64,000 nucleotides of DNA. Origin: Penium margaritaceum (taxonomy: Eukaryota; Streptophyta; Zygnematophyceae; Desmidiales; Peniaceae). Position 1 is the first letter of the stretch. The number at the start of each line of letters is the position of its first letter. This document shows, piece by piece, positions 24,012 through 36,179 of the stretch. Where the stretch lies: contig SZWC01007270.1 of the NCBI GenBank assembly GCA_023375785.1, positions 56,668-120,667 of the forward strand. Reading direction: 5' to 3'. A model generated the notes under the pieces. It was given only the letters and a program-made list of their open reading frames with translations. It was not told where the DNA came from and did not search any database. Both the position numbers and the translations under genes were made by a program.

Positions 24012-24522
24012 TCTCCAAGGACCACATGTCGTGCACCCAATGGTTGTACGTGACCTCTAAAGGTAGTTGGAAACTACCCGAGGGTCTCTAGAGACCTCTA
24101 AAGCTGCTTGAAACCCCTAAAGGTTACAAACAGAGGCCAAGGGCCAATTAAAATCTACTAGGTTTACACATGGGCTGCTAGGCACTACTAATAACCTCCG
24201 AGGATAGCACAAAGAAAATCAAAGGTTGGTTGCAACCTCGAAGGACTTACGACAATCAACATGAGGTTTCCTTCCACCTCCAAGGGCCAGGAATCGGCAA
24301 CTTGTGGTTGCTTAAAAACTCCAAAGGACGAGGACAAGTAGCCTATGCCTACCTACGACCTCCAAGGGTCAAGGACGGGTACCCTGTACCTACTTGCAAA
24401 CTCAAGGGGCCAAGGAAAGGCACTGTGTGCTTCCCGACAACCTCCAAGGGATGAGGAGGGGAAACTTGTGCATGCCTATGAATTTTAAGGCCGAGGTCGA
24501 GGAGCTGCTGTTATCCACTCTT
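24012..24522. repeat. tandem array of 41 bp units
   Basis: CCTCCAAGGG or a close variant starts at 24195, 24236, 24277, 24318, 24359, 24400 and 24441, with a weaker one at 24482: exactly 41 bp each time. More degenerate copies extend left at 24012, 24054, 24095 and 24154. That gives about twelve units. A half-unit shift of 18 bp near 24136-24154 suggests a composite unit. 41 is not divisible by three, so it is non-coding. The DNA from 23730 to 24010 looks like still more decayed copies. Confidence 0.85.
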
Positions 24523-25199
24523 GGTTCGCCTACTTTCTTAGCCTACGTTGGAATCAAACAAGCATGGAAGTCCTTTGCAAATTTTATTAGACCATTTTCA
24601 CAAAGGTGTTGAGGTCCTTGCAAAGCTATTGATGGCCACAATGACAATGTCCAGTAATTCAAGGTGAGACCCCATAGACAAACTTCAAGTACCTTTCAAG
24701 TGTGCATACCAAATATCCCATGCTCAAGTGACAATATCTATATGACCCATGATCCATGTATCGAACTAGGATGGCTCAAGTAAAGGGGGAGAAATGTGGC
24801 ATGTTGGCTACTTTCATTCTTCACTTACGATGAAACCACTAAAACATACAATACACATTTGAGTGAAGGATATCATCGAGGACATCAAGAATAAGCAATT
24901 ATAGCTTTTGCGTGGATATAGTATTGTTATTTTGTTTTGGTGACATTCACTTTGAATGGCTGGAGAGAGTCATTGTGGGCAGTCATTCGAATGGCTCGAC
25001 GGTCGGTTATAAAAACATTGTGGACAGTCATTCAAATGGCTAGACATATTCATTTCAGAATCTTCATCAAAACGACATACGATGTTACATCTTTTGATGG
25101 CAAAGTTTCAAACAATATCAAAGTCTACATAGAGGGTTGCATAATGACTTGTCTACCAACAAGGTGGTAGATGAGTATTATAATTTGCAATGTCATTAT
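24523..25199. other. unclassified DNA with a possible LTR start
   Basis: AAAGGGGGAGAAA at about 24784-24796 directly before TGTGGCATGTTGG looks like a polypurine tract and LTR start in plus orientation. A TATAAAAA box-like word follows at about 25008. The 35-45 bp spaced AATGGCT words at 24955, 24990 and 25035 form a short degenerate repeat. No matching second LTR was found, so this is only a hint. Confidence 0.25.
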
Positions 25200-25335
25200 T
25201 ATATGACAACCTGCCCAATAATTTAGGCTTTGTGCTGACAAAAGGCCCAACTGCCATATTGAGAAGCCATTGCCTCCACACACTTGCCAAGCACGTCTCT
25301 GAGGATTTTTAGCAGCTGTGTCTCATGAGTGTTGC
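25200..25335 (-). repeat. dispersed repeat, copy 2, 3' tail of element F
   Basis: Partner of 23331-23465, lying immediately downstream of the integrase/chromodomain-like tail of F on the minus strand. Confidence 0.5.
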
Positions 25336-27830
25336 ACAACCACTTGACAAGGTAATCTGTCACCTGTTCTTGTCAACGATGTCCAAGAATGTATGACTTC
25401 AAACTCAATGCCAAGGTCTGCTTCCACGAGTGGTAGCAATGCCATGCCTCTTCTAAGGAAATGCTTGCAAGGATCTATGTACAATGTGACGTGGAATGCC
25501 GAGAAAGTAGCCATGTTGTTATCGAGGTGGATTATTGCAAAATGAGGTGTTCCCATTTCCTCAACTAGGAAAATCCCCAGCCACTTTGGTTGACTTTCAC
25601 ACAAACCTTTCCTTGTAACATGACATTCGTTGGCATGAGTATGAGGTCGCTAGCGACGTGGAACTTGGTGTTCATCTTATGCTTTGTGGCCGATTCCTAT
25701 ACTCTTGCCTGAACCTTCACAAGTGTGGAGTAGCTCTCATCTCAAATGCTTTGAAATACTGCCGCTAGATGTGGAATCCTGGTATCTTTCTCAAACTATG
25801 GAAATGTGCTAGAGTTGCTGGCAGTTTTACACTCAAATGCAAAATGAATTTACCTGTCACTCAAATTTTCACTAAGTTGTATGCGAGATTGGCGGTCGAT
25901 AAACTGACCACCAAGTCAAGGCCACATGGTGAACACAATGTTCATAGCCATTGTTCAAGCATGTAATTGGTGTACTCCCTCTACCCAATAATCTATGTGT
26001 GGAAGGTTGTCAATAAATAGCTCTAGCTACCGAAACAAATCATCCCATTTTGCCATACTCTAATGGTAACCATTCCCTATCCATTAATTACAATGGAAGG
26101 CAGACGCCATATTGTTAGCCAATGATACTAAGAAAGATCCATTATGTGCTCTTTTCTATGAACATTTAAGTCATTGGGATGAAGTACATGTCTTCATCAG
26201 TTGGTCAACCACCACGAGCATTACATCAAACTCCTCCAATGTATTGGGAAAACTTTTCATGAAGTAGCATGGTTCTTTTGTCTCCCATTACGGATTAAGG
26301 GAGAACGGGTATTTATTTGCCTATCCTATTGGTCTTGAATTTAAACTCCAAATAGTTTTTGGTTCAACGTTGACTAATCGTGATCTTTCTGTTTAGTCGG
26401 TTGTGACACCGGAATACTCTGTTCTAAGTAAGAATGCACATGCTTAAGTGCTTAAGGTGTTCCCTTCTATCTTGGTTAAGGAGACTCCTCCTCACCTTGG
26501 CCCTGTTTGGTTTCTCACTGTTTTGTTTCATGCTTTTAGACCACAAAAGGCTGGTCGGAGGGTTAGAGGGCTGTAAGAATGAGATGTCGGTCCATTATCG
26601 TAGTGTCGACAAGCGCGATTGGGGAGCATTGTGGTCGCCCGTAAGGACTTGCCGGGCATTGAAAAAAATTGAATTCCCCCATTGTTCAAGCAGAGCAAGT
26701 AGGAATAATAACAATATGTGTGGTACTCAGAATTCAACTTTGAAAATTTGAGTTCCGGTCGTGGGTGGTCGTTATATCGAGTGTCAATCTGCGCACTACG
26801 GTCTCTCCCCGTTGCTGGAAAGTGTGGAGGCATGAATCCAGTTTCTTTTTTCCATCCCCTTATGTTCGTACTTCTGTTATTGAGTTGTACTCAATGAAAA
26901 CATGACTTGGAAGAACACATGAAGTGGATCGAAGTTGATTTTAGAGCACTCATACGCGAAATGTGTGAACGGACAATGCAATTTTTCTAGTGACTTGCCC
27001 AAACCCCAAATTTTTAATGGAACACGTAAATGAGAAAAAAATTACTTATTTAGGAAGAATTTACTTGAGAATATGGTAGTCAAGAATACGTGACTAGCAG
27101 ATTTGAAACAAAAAAAACATCATTGGTATGATATGAGATTCGTTCACGTCCTGAGACTTGTAGTAGCTTGGGACACTGGTTTACACCTTGTCTCACTAAT
27201 ATTGCTTCACATGCTCTAGAGCATCATGTCTTTGCAAAATTGTTCACCAAGACCAGTGGCACTCCCCTAATAGCATGTGATGAGGCTCATTATTATTAAG
27301 TGGTAAACCAACCAGGCGAGTGAATCACGGACGCTGATATGGTCCTTTCGACAAAAACTTGGTTTTTTGTTGCAATGGACAAACTCACCATAATATATTG
27401 GAAATAGCCTCACTGTTTAGATGCCTTGACTGGTGTGTTACATACTATTGTGAGAGCCATCATGTGGTTAATGAATTGGGGCATTTGCTCAATCTGTTTT
27501 TATATGTCATTACTTTCTGTCGTAGCCAATGTTGGACCCGTGAAACCCCATCCATTGAGTTTGTCAACATTTCATACCTGGCGAGGTCTTGAGATGATTT
27601 GAAATATGGGTTTTGGTACGATTTCCGTATCCAAGCTAGTCCCACCACATCTTGGAATGATGACTTGAACCTCTTTTGCATGCAACCAGTGGTTTACCTT
27701 CAACTTGCTCGGCTTTCTCCAAATAACATGACAGGTAAACCTCTACCACAACTATCTGAGAGGATAATGGCTCCATCCTCTCATTCGGATACATTAGTGG
27801 TTGTGATGTAGTCCACCTTTGGATATGCAA
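25330..27830 (-). pseudogene. RNase H/integrase region of element F (fossil)
   Basis: WIRKSYQNPYFK (about 27640) fits the segment before the integrase zinc-binding domain. FDVMLVVVDQLMK (about 26235-26197) fits the start of the catalytic core. TKFHVASDLILM (about 25670) fits the beta-barrel C-terminal part, and IEFEVIHSW (about 25415) fits the start of a chromodomain-like tail. Confidence 0.55.
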
Positions 27831-27849
27831 ATCGTAATGCTATTGATAG

Positions 27850-28600
27850 GGACACAGTGATTTTGAAGGAGTTGAATGCTATTTGTTCACAATCTCTTGT
27901 ATTCCACTTGGTGGTTTTACTTAAGAGATCAGAGAGAGCCACTAATAAAACGGCGTTATCCTATACAAACAAAGGGTAGTAGTTGCAGCATCCTTGAAAT
28001 ACTTTGAATACCTTGACACGGGTGGGCATTGACCACTCAATGACTACCTCCAGTTTCTTGGGTCCATCATAACTCGTCCGCCGCCTATGATGTGACCCAG
28101 TTAATCAATCAACTGACAAGAAAAATTCAAATTCAAGCATTTTTCTCCTTCATAATTTGTAAAACCTCGAGGATTTTCTAGAGATGTCCACCATGCTCCT
28201 GAAACATTTGCCTACACACTCTAGTTTCATCAAGGTACACGCAGAAAAGCTCGTTGAGGTGTTGTAAAAAGCACTCCTTTTCTGTATAAAATTTCCCAAG
28301 GAATGTTTTATCATGAGTAACATAATCATGATATCAACGTGCATGCAACATGTATGGAATACCATTTTTGTGATGTGTATTTTAGATATGTGGACCGGAA
28401 AACACTTCATATGTCCATTCTGGTGAAAATTGTCGCTCCTTGTAGTTGGAAAAAAGAATACATGCTTACATGATTGGACATTGGTTCTTGAATTCAATGT
28501 CATTAAAAGGCAATGTAGCCCACTTCAGAGATTTCTATTTTACTATCAGATTAAAAAACATTTAGGCTGCGAGTGGTGACATGGGTTGCGTGATGAATCC
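27850..28600 (-). pseudogene. RT region of element F (fossil)
   Basis: Short segments in several minus frames match the Ty3/gypsy RT thumb and the connection to RNase H, for instance MDPRN-type and KTTKWN-type words in the order seen in intact relatives. Too decayed to give clean boundaries. Confidence 0.5.
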
Positions 28601-28919
28601 CACACAAGGCATCTCATTTTATCATTCATTAATTATGGCAAGTTCGTCTCATTTGTTTGGTACGTCCCCTTTAGCGTCGTTGTGGTATCTGACTTCATGT
28701 CTCCCCGGTGATCAAGATTGATTTTCACAGGTGATTCATGTTACATTCTTCAAAGATCCCTTTGATCTCCTTGAACATAGGTGTGAACTCTTCATGGATG
28801 TTGTAGGTATCCTATGTGCTGAGGCGATTCATTTTTGATTGATTTATTTTTATACACACGTGGACCTCTGCATAAACTTACTTATTTTCTCATGGTAGTT
28901 TTTTGGGGGTTTCATATTG

Positions 28920-29477
28920 TAGGGAAAGGGGGGGAAGAGGAGGGAAAAGTGTTTGGGACAATTGTATGGGATAATGTATCACGGCCTGGGTGGTAAGTGT
29001 ATCATGTTCATACACATGTTTGTTATGTGGTGAGATTTCTTCCATAGTTTGAGTGATCATTGATAAGGAGGAGAGGGGGGGAGAGAAAGTGTGTGGTGCA
29101 AGTGTATGGGTAGTGTATCAATGTGGGAGGGATACGTGTATCATGTTCACACACTTGTGCATTTTGTAGTTTGATGTCTTCCTCAGTGTGAGTGATCACT
29201 GATAGGGAGGGGAGGGAGGGGGCGAGGAGGGAAACGTATATGGCGCTTTTGTATGGGGAAGTGTATCGATGTCCGGATAGTGAGTGTATCATATGCATAC
29301 ACGTGTATTGTGTAGATGGATGGAAGGGAGGGGGGGGGAAGTGTACGGGGCTTGTGTATGTGACAGTGTATGATTGTCTGGTTATTGAGTGTATTATATT
29401 CAGACACATGTGTATTGTGTATTTGGGTGTCTCCCTTGATGTGAGTGACCACTAACAGGGAAGGGAGGAGGGGGGGG
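28920..29477. repeat. G-rich minisatellite, about five units of 110-146 bp
   Basis: Each unit has a G/A-rich run (GGAGGGGGGGAG-like) at about 28926, 29066, 29212, 29321 and 29457. This is followed by AAGTGTATGGG, GTGTATCATG and ACACATGTGT words. Intervals are 140, 146, 109 and 136 bp. The array stops at the N at 29478. Confidence 0.7.
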
Positions 29478-29478
29478 N
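29478..29478. other. ambiguous base N at an array inversion point
   Basis: The only N in the window. It sits at the end of a run of G, and the sequence to its right is the same minisatellite in the opposite orientation. Confidence 0.9.
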
Positions 29479-29675
29479 TTAAAACAAATACACAAGTGTA
29501 CAAACATTTCAAGACTTAACTAGAATATGTATTCACTACCCAATACACTTACCTAATACACTTTTCTACTCCCCCCTTCCCCTCCCAAAACTTGCATGTC
29601 CCTTTCCCTCTGGTTCAATGGATTCATTGCACTAGTTTGTCAATGTTGTAATGCCCTCTCTCTCCCTCCCTCCCT

Positions 29676-29712
<37 letters not shown>

Positions 29713-30070
29713 CATCCCCCCCTCCCTCTCTATCTCTATCTCACTCCATCCCTCTCTCTCCCCACACCCATCACATGTGTATTTCCCGATAGTGACCCCC
29801 CGCTTGCCTTCTCCCTTCACCCTTGCCCACACACGCATGTCTCTTTCCAGTGAGCCAGATGGTGTTAATAATTGATACACAAGTGTAAAAATATTTTAAT
29901 TTTTCACTAGAGTATGTGATCACTTCCCAATACACTCTCCCCATACACTTTTCTCCTCCTCCCCCCTCCCCCTCTCCCAAAACACATGTCCATTCTCCTC
30001 TATTCCATTGGGTTCATTTTCAATAGCTGGTCAATGCTGCCTCTCCCTCTCTCTCTCTCCCCGTGTATCT
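29479..30070. repeat. inverted minisatellite units with CT microsatellites, two copies 0.37 kb apart
   Basis: TACACAAGTGTA, CCAATACACTT, ATACACTTTTCT, a C-rich run, and CATTG/TGGTCAATG words occur at about 29490-29650 and again at 29872-30045. They are the reverse complement of the units at 28920-29477. Each copy leads into (CT)n: a long one at 29651-29760 and a short one at 30040-30070. Confidence 0.7.
29651..29760. repeat. CT/CCCT microsatellite
   Basis: Near-perfect (CT)n and (CCCT)n. The Ser/Leu-rich and Arg/Glu-rich open frames over it are repeat artefacts. Confidence 0.9.
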
Positions 30071-31547
30071 CTCTCACTTGCTCACCAAGGAATTGACGTA
30101 CCTTATCCATTTCTCCCTGTTCTCTTAACTCTCTATCTCAAGCATGTTGCAGGTGACTGCCAGGTTTTCTCCCTCGTACTTTGACCGGTTTGAGGCTCTC
30201 GTACGACTTGTTAAAATTTTTGATACCGGTTGGATATCACATTCATCACTCTCTCAGTGATTAAACGACAATGATGTTGCCCTTTTGTTTGTATCCAATA
30301 ATCTTGTTCTTGACCCATTCAATTACAAACCGATGTCTACATTGAACATGAGTGATGACGTACCATACCTCCGGCATACACAAATGCATGCAAGTACATA
30401 GCTTGAAAATTGCTAAGTCCGCGAGGCAGCTCGTACCTTCTTGAAAGAGCTACAAAGATCATACAGGTGACGATTGCATTTTCCATTTAGGTGTAGTAGC
30501 CCAATGGAAGCGAACGTATGACTACCGTAACTCAAGCCATGCACCAACCCGACAACTTGTTAAGTCTAATGGTGTCGCCATTAGATGGCATTTTGATTAA
30601 ACTTTCACAAAGCTGATGTCATCATTCATTTTTTTGATTGAAGCTTTATTTCAGGATTAACGCACCAACGTCCAGTGAAAACATTTATCCTACATAACGT
30701 ACATGTTGTCCATGGTTGCCGTGTACCATGGTTTACATGACCAAAGTGCAATCGCATGGATTCGCATACCTTGATCCATCAATGGGAGGGATGAATCTTG
30801 TGCTCGGTCATGCACGTTGACATTTCACGTTCATGCAAGCTGTGCATGTTGAGGGGCAAGTGTTGAACCGACTTGGTTTTTTGTAGCACGTTCCATCTAT
30901 GGGCGTGGGGGATTGCACTCACCATTAGTATGGTGCAAGTTTGAGGAAATCACCCACAAAACATGTGACCTGTCAGTTAGAATATTGCTTGTACCTCTTT
31001 TTGAAGCATCTTTTTGTAATGCTATCAGTAGAGGCATAATTACAACTTCAGATGGTCATCACAATCGAGGATAGGAAATGTTTTTGTTGTTGTTGTTGTG
31101 CCATTTGGACAATACAGTTGTGTGTGGCAGTTTCTCAAGATACGCTTGATAAGGAATTTGACAGTATGACTGACCTCGCATTCATCGAGGTATCTCTCAA
31201 ACGACAAAAGACGTGTTCCATAGCATCAGAGAACGACGTCGGACCACTTGTTGTTAGAACCATCACGATCCTAGATTGTATGCCTTGGTTTTGTGGCATG
31301 TCACAAGTAAGCTTGGTGTTATGTGGCGATCGGCACCCATGTTTTTAGTGCAACCGACACCTATGCCTGTCCCGTACCATTTGCATTGACATGGCTAGCC
31401 CAACCAAAATCCATATCGATGGTGCTTTCGATACCCAAAGTAGTGGTGCATTCAACACGTGCGGTGGATTATCATCCGACCCCCATGTTAGTAGTGCGAC
31501 CAGACATCCGATCACATGTACATTTGGTCAGTATTTTGTGTAAACGA
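30071..31547. other. unclassified DNA
   Basis: A 98-codon frame at 31052-31348 with a CCCCC run shows no domain. Nothing else recognised. Confidence 0.4.
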
Positions 31548-31650
31548 CACTTGTTTCGTGATATCAACACTTGTTTCATGCAATCGGGCACTTGTTTCAT
31601 GCAATCGGCACTTGCTTCTTGTGATTGACACTTGTTTCATGCAATATGCC
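31548..31650. repeat. minisatellite, period 20-21 bp
   Basis: CACTTGTTTCATGCAATCGG or a near variant starts at 31548, 31568, 31589, 31609 and 31629. Looser related words (GGCACCCATGTTTTTAGTGC near 31330, CCGACCCCCATGTTAGTAGT near 31477) suggest the array was once wider. Confidence 0.75.
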
Positions 31651-34600
31651 CTATTTTCAGCCATTTGTTTGACTATCCACACTTGCTTAAGTCCTCCTTA
31701 AATCCGTTAAGAGTGCCTCTTGCAGTAATGCCACTTGTGCATGTGGCAACCGTGACTGGAGTGCAACTGGCACTTTTCCCAATGGTACATTCCGTGCCTG
31801 AAAAATCAATGCATCCACGGCGTCTATAAGGATGTATCCCCATGTTGGGCTTGCAATCAGCAAGTTGGTGGTGTAATTGAGACGTCGATGGTGCACCACC
31901 GTCGTAAGTTGTAGAGAAATTAACAAGTTATTGAGACATGGAACTTGCACTTGCAATGTGATGCACACGTCATCCACAAAAACAATACAAGTGGAATTTG
32001 CCATCAAGTTTCAATGTGAAAACCATTGTCACAAAAACCATTTTGTGTTTTTTTTTGTATGGTCTCGAAGCCCCTTTGTATTCTATGTGTTCAACACTTT
32101 TCTTATGTGTACAATCGGCACACATAATGTTGTACCCTTAAGATATTTGTCATTTGCAAGTTGTGTTATGATGAAAACCATGTCGTGTTTTTTCAAGGGT
32201 GACTTCAATACCTCCGATTGCTTCTAGGTTTTCAGCACTTATGGTGCAAGATTTGTGTCCCATAAGTCCTTCACGTGGGAAAAAACCGGTTTCCCCATTT
32301 TTGTACCTCTCCTTGGACGAAAAGGAAATCAGGGTTTTTGTTTGGTGAAGCTCACCCAGGTCGTCTAGCACTTTGTGGGACAATGCCCATCATCAACTAG
32401 GTCAAAACCCCAGGTTCCAAGCAGGTTCTTGCTTCAATAACGGACGAAAGATTGAATTGGAAATGGAAAAACCCTCGACTTTAGGTTTCCTGAGATGTAC
32501 AAATACTTCCGAGTGCCGAAATACTTTAGTGGGCAAGTGTACTTCACAAGCGCTCCTAGAATGTGTGTTGGAAAGCTGTCGTTTATCCTTTTTTTCCATG
32601 AAATGGAAACACTACAGACCAATGCTTTAGACCTTATTATGTTATTGTAGAGCTTGGACTGAGCCCCTCTTCACTTTTAAAGAAAAGTCAAAACTGGGTT
32701 CAAACAAAGATGTTATCTTTGCTTCCGCGAGCCAGCATCCAGGCCCCCGAAAAGAACAAGTTTTGCGCAATGCATACACGGATTACAAGGGGAAAAAGAA
32801 AGGCGAAGGAGTCTATGGAAGATAGAATAATGCTAATTTGTTATGCATCCTATGAAACAAAAGGAGAAAATGAAAGAAATTGGAAGGATATTGATGGGAT
32901 TAGAAGTATTGGTAAACAAATAAAACTGAAAATAAATAAATGATTTATGGATATGATTGTGCGAGGTGCCTATTTCAACCCTTCCTTTGACAAGGATTAA
33001 TGTATGCCTTTGTATAGCCGATCACAATTATGTGATAGGTGACCATGTAGTGGAGAGGCCCATAGCCGGGGTTGCATTACTTGAAAAAACCTATTGAACC
33101 TGAAATTTTGTTGACATACCTCATGCACAAATAGTTCCGCTGAATACAGCCACAATGCTTATGTGGCTACAGATTGGCTTGGTGAAGTTCCTGAAATTCC
33201 TTTTGCCACAGCATTGAATCAACAAACAACACCAACGTCCTTTGCGCATTTGATCTTCCATCATTTGCGTGATGTAGCATCTATGTCCGGATCAATCTAG
33301 CAGATGATATTTCTCTCATGTGAAGGTGGTGGCAAGGCCCCTGTTGCGAGGTGAACCACGTAGTGCTCCTAGAAAAACATTATATCCACATATAGTGGGC
33401 AGTAGATTGGCATATCTGCTAGGTATAAGTCGCGATAACAAGTACTGTCATTGATGTAGTTTGACAACGACATAAAGGAGGCATCAAATCACATGTTCAC
33501 TTCGTTTTTTCTTTTGTGCATCATTGAAAAATAGTCCTGTGTTTACTCTGATTTGTCAACTTCGGTCGGCATCACTGTGTTTCAAAAACCAAGCACATCG
33601 GATATGTTTTTCCATGACTAATACAACTTCAACTTCACCCATGCCATGTTTTGAGATGAATTAGCTTGTAACCAATACTAGATGACGAGAATGGGGCCCC
33701 AACGTATGATTTTTCCATTGTTCAGGTTGAATCTGAACTTTATTTTGTTGTCTTACAAACATACATACAAACACACATACATGCATGCAATGTCTGCATT
33801 GATTACAAAAATCTTGGAAAAGTATGATGCCAAAGTACAAGTTTAATGCAAAACAATAGTCCATTTTGAGTTTCCATGTTGAGAAATTCAGATGGCACGT
33901 ATCAAAATGTCTTGATTGTCTTTTATCAAGATTTTTTTTTAGGTTTATCTTTTGTGACGATCGTTTCGTGGATTCTTTGGTCCATTCCTGGTACTATTTT
34001 TCCGCCGCATTTGGAATGTACATACACTGCACGCATTGTGTTTCTGTCAGGAGAGATACCACACATCCACATAAATCTTGATTAAGCTAGGGCCTCCTTG
34101 TTTTGTACAAGTTTAATCCGATTTCTAAAAGCACATCCCCCAGTCATAGAAATGATTATAATACACTCAAATAATTGCAATACATGTGTCGCATGACATT
34201 AAGCGTTGAAATATTGACGATGTTGTTTTACAAGAAAACACAGAGCCCTCTACCAAGGTGTTTGAGACCCTTCAAAACAGGGTTTCCGTATTGTTGCATT
34301 AGGGTGCGCGAGTTTGCATGCATCAAAAGAGAACTTGCATAAAAACAAGATTACAAAACCTTGGATGTAATTTGAGGTATGACTGTAAGCCGGTTCATAC
34401 CGATGAACATGGGCTTGCGACTCTAGGGACAGCATGAAAAGCTAGTTTTTCTGAATTGTCATCAAGTGATTAGCCATGTTTAACTTTTGGACACACGACC
34501 ATTTTTTTGGGGATGTAGGCCTTCATGTGTTTTGCGAGCCCTGTCCACACAAACATGGACAATTGTAAATCGCTGAAATAGGATTTATGTATAAAAAACA

Positions 34601-36179
34601 GGTTATTGCTCAATCCTGGTTTCTGTTGTTCAATGCTCGCCCCTCTGCATGCCCAAGCGCGACGCTGCGAGGCACCGATGAGACGCCAGAAAGTGGAAAC
34701 CCTGTGCCGGCGGATCTGGATACTAAAGGATTGCTCAAATCGTAAAACTAATGAATTCCCCTTAAACTTGACCAGGCGCTAAATCCGGTGGAAGTTGTTT
34801 CACCAAAACTGGACAAGTATCGAGGGAGATATGGCCTTCCAAATCGGGGTGTGCGCAACAGCTCTGGGAGCCACCTGCGATTCGGAATACTGTGGATACT
34901 TGACTGGACCGAGTAACAAAAGTACCATCTGGAGATTTTGCTCCGGAGTGTCTGCCAAGGCGTCCGGTGGATGATCCAGCGGATCTTGTACTGTAGTTTG
35001 TTAAGAGGGACTTCATCAAAATTCTGGCTCGGCGCCTGAAACTCAGAAGTATGCTTTGTTACTCAGGGACTTGGTCTAAATCATGACTTCAAGTCCACGG
35101 ACAAGTTTCAAACCTAGTCACACCCCATCACCAGACTGGACCCAAAAGCGGGGGATGTGCATGGAAACAATGCATGGGATCCATACATCACGTGCAACGG
35201 GATCTATGCCCTGGGAAAGGCGCTTCGCACGTGAAGGAAGGCACCATGGCGTATAGTGGCGCCAGGCTTCTGTGGTCGGTTAGACTTGTGCTTTGGCAAG
35301 CGTAACTTGGGCTACGTTTGGCTGAATTGCGCGCAGTTTGGTGCGTTGGAAAGCTCATTACGGAATACGTAAACCATCAGTAGATGATTAGAAAAACGTC
35401 AGGACCGCATCTCGCAAACCTCCTGACACTTGTGACAGTGGGGTGACACACTACCCTTCTCTCTTGGTTTGCTCGTAGACCCATTTCACTTATCGAGCAC
35501 GACCATCGAGGTAGATGTGGCTTTGATTTGATTTTCAGGTGTTGGAGAGATCCGTATTGTATTCCTTTGTTAGTGCGGATTCGGCGTTAACGTCCATTTG
35601 TTAGCTTTGATGCAGTTGTCAGCCCTTTGCCAAAGCACGCTTGCCTTTGTGAAACCATATAGAGTATAGGTTTCGATGAAGACTGCTTCACATTGACGGT
35701 CGTTTTTATGTACACGTCCCAGTTTGTGGATAATGTGTTTTCAAAGTGGAGCCATTTGCACGAAATTGAGAGGTGGCAAAAAGGATACAAGTAGGATGTC
35801 CAAGGTTGAGCTCTATTGCGCATCTTCCAAGTGGCATGCACCCATTTAAACTTGGGTCTTGTTTCTTTTCTTCCTTGTATTGTGCTTGTGTATGTGCATT
35901 GCTTGATCTTTGAAGGAGATAAACAATGTTTATGTCCATCTTAACAAAATACAAAAGAAGACCGGCGTAGTGAATTGGTCTTTCTTGTCCATCATTGCGC
36001 TCTGTTCTCGAAATCTCGGGTCACGTTCACATGTCAAATATTGGCTTACGAACATACAACAAGATGTTACTTCATAATCCAAGAGGCATATGCGGTTGTA
36101 GAACCAGTAGTTTATTGATAGACGACATGATTTATACCAACTGCGCTACTGGCACGCATTAGTGCTGTTCTCAATATGC
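31651..36179. other. unclassified DNA without a supportable gene
   Basis: About 4.5 kb. A minus-strand zone at 32150-32600 has two fairly long frames in one phase, separated by one stop, with no family match. 34600-35460 is richer in G+C and has an 85-codon minus frame, again unrecognised. I found no element ends, tandem arrays or RNA genes. Confidence 0.4.

Larger units (their letters stand above)
25200..28900 (-). mobile_element. very decayed Ty3/gypsy element F
   Basis: Scattered minus-strand fragments occur in Ty3/gypsy order from right to left: an RT and RT-RNase H linker zone (about 28600-27850), the RNase H to integrase junction with an integrase zinc-binding part (about 27830-27110), the integrase core (FDVMLVVVDQL near 26230) and an integrase tail running into a chromodomain-like end (about 25700-25330). 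About 0.75 kb at 26350-27100 does not fit and may be a later insertion. No LTRs could be fixed. It is broken beyond counting and much older than A-D. Confidence 0.6.

Noticed and set aside
24012-24522. CRISPR-like array
   Set aside because: Units are contiguous tandem copies without unique spacers, in a plant-type sequence.
29596-29880. Ser/Pro/Leu-rich and Arg/Glu-rich frames
   Set aside because: Translations of CT/CCCT repeat on either strand.
32150-32600. Host gene on the minus strand
   Set aside because: Two moderate frames in one phase but no recognisable domain or splice context, and equally long plus frames overlap.
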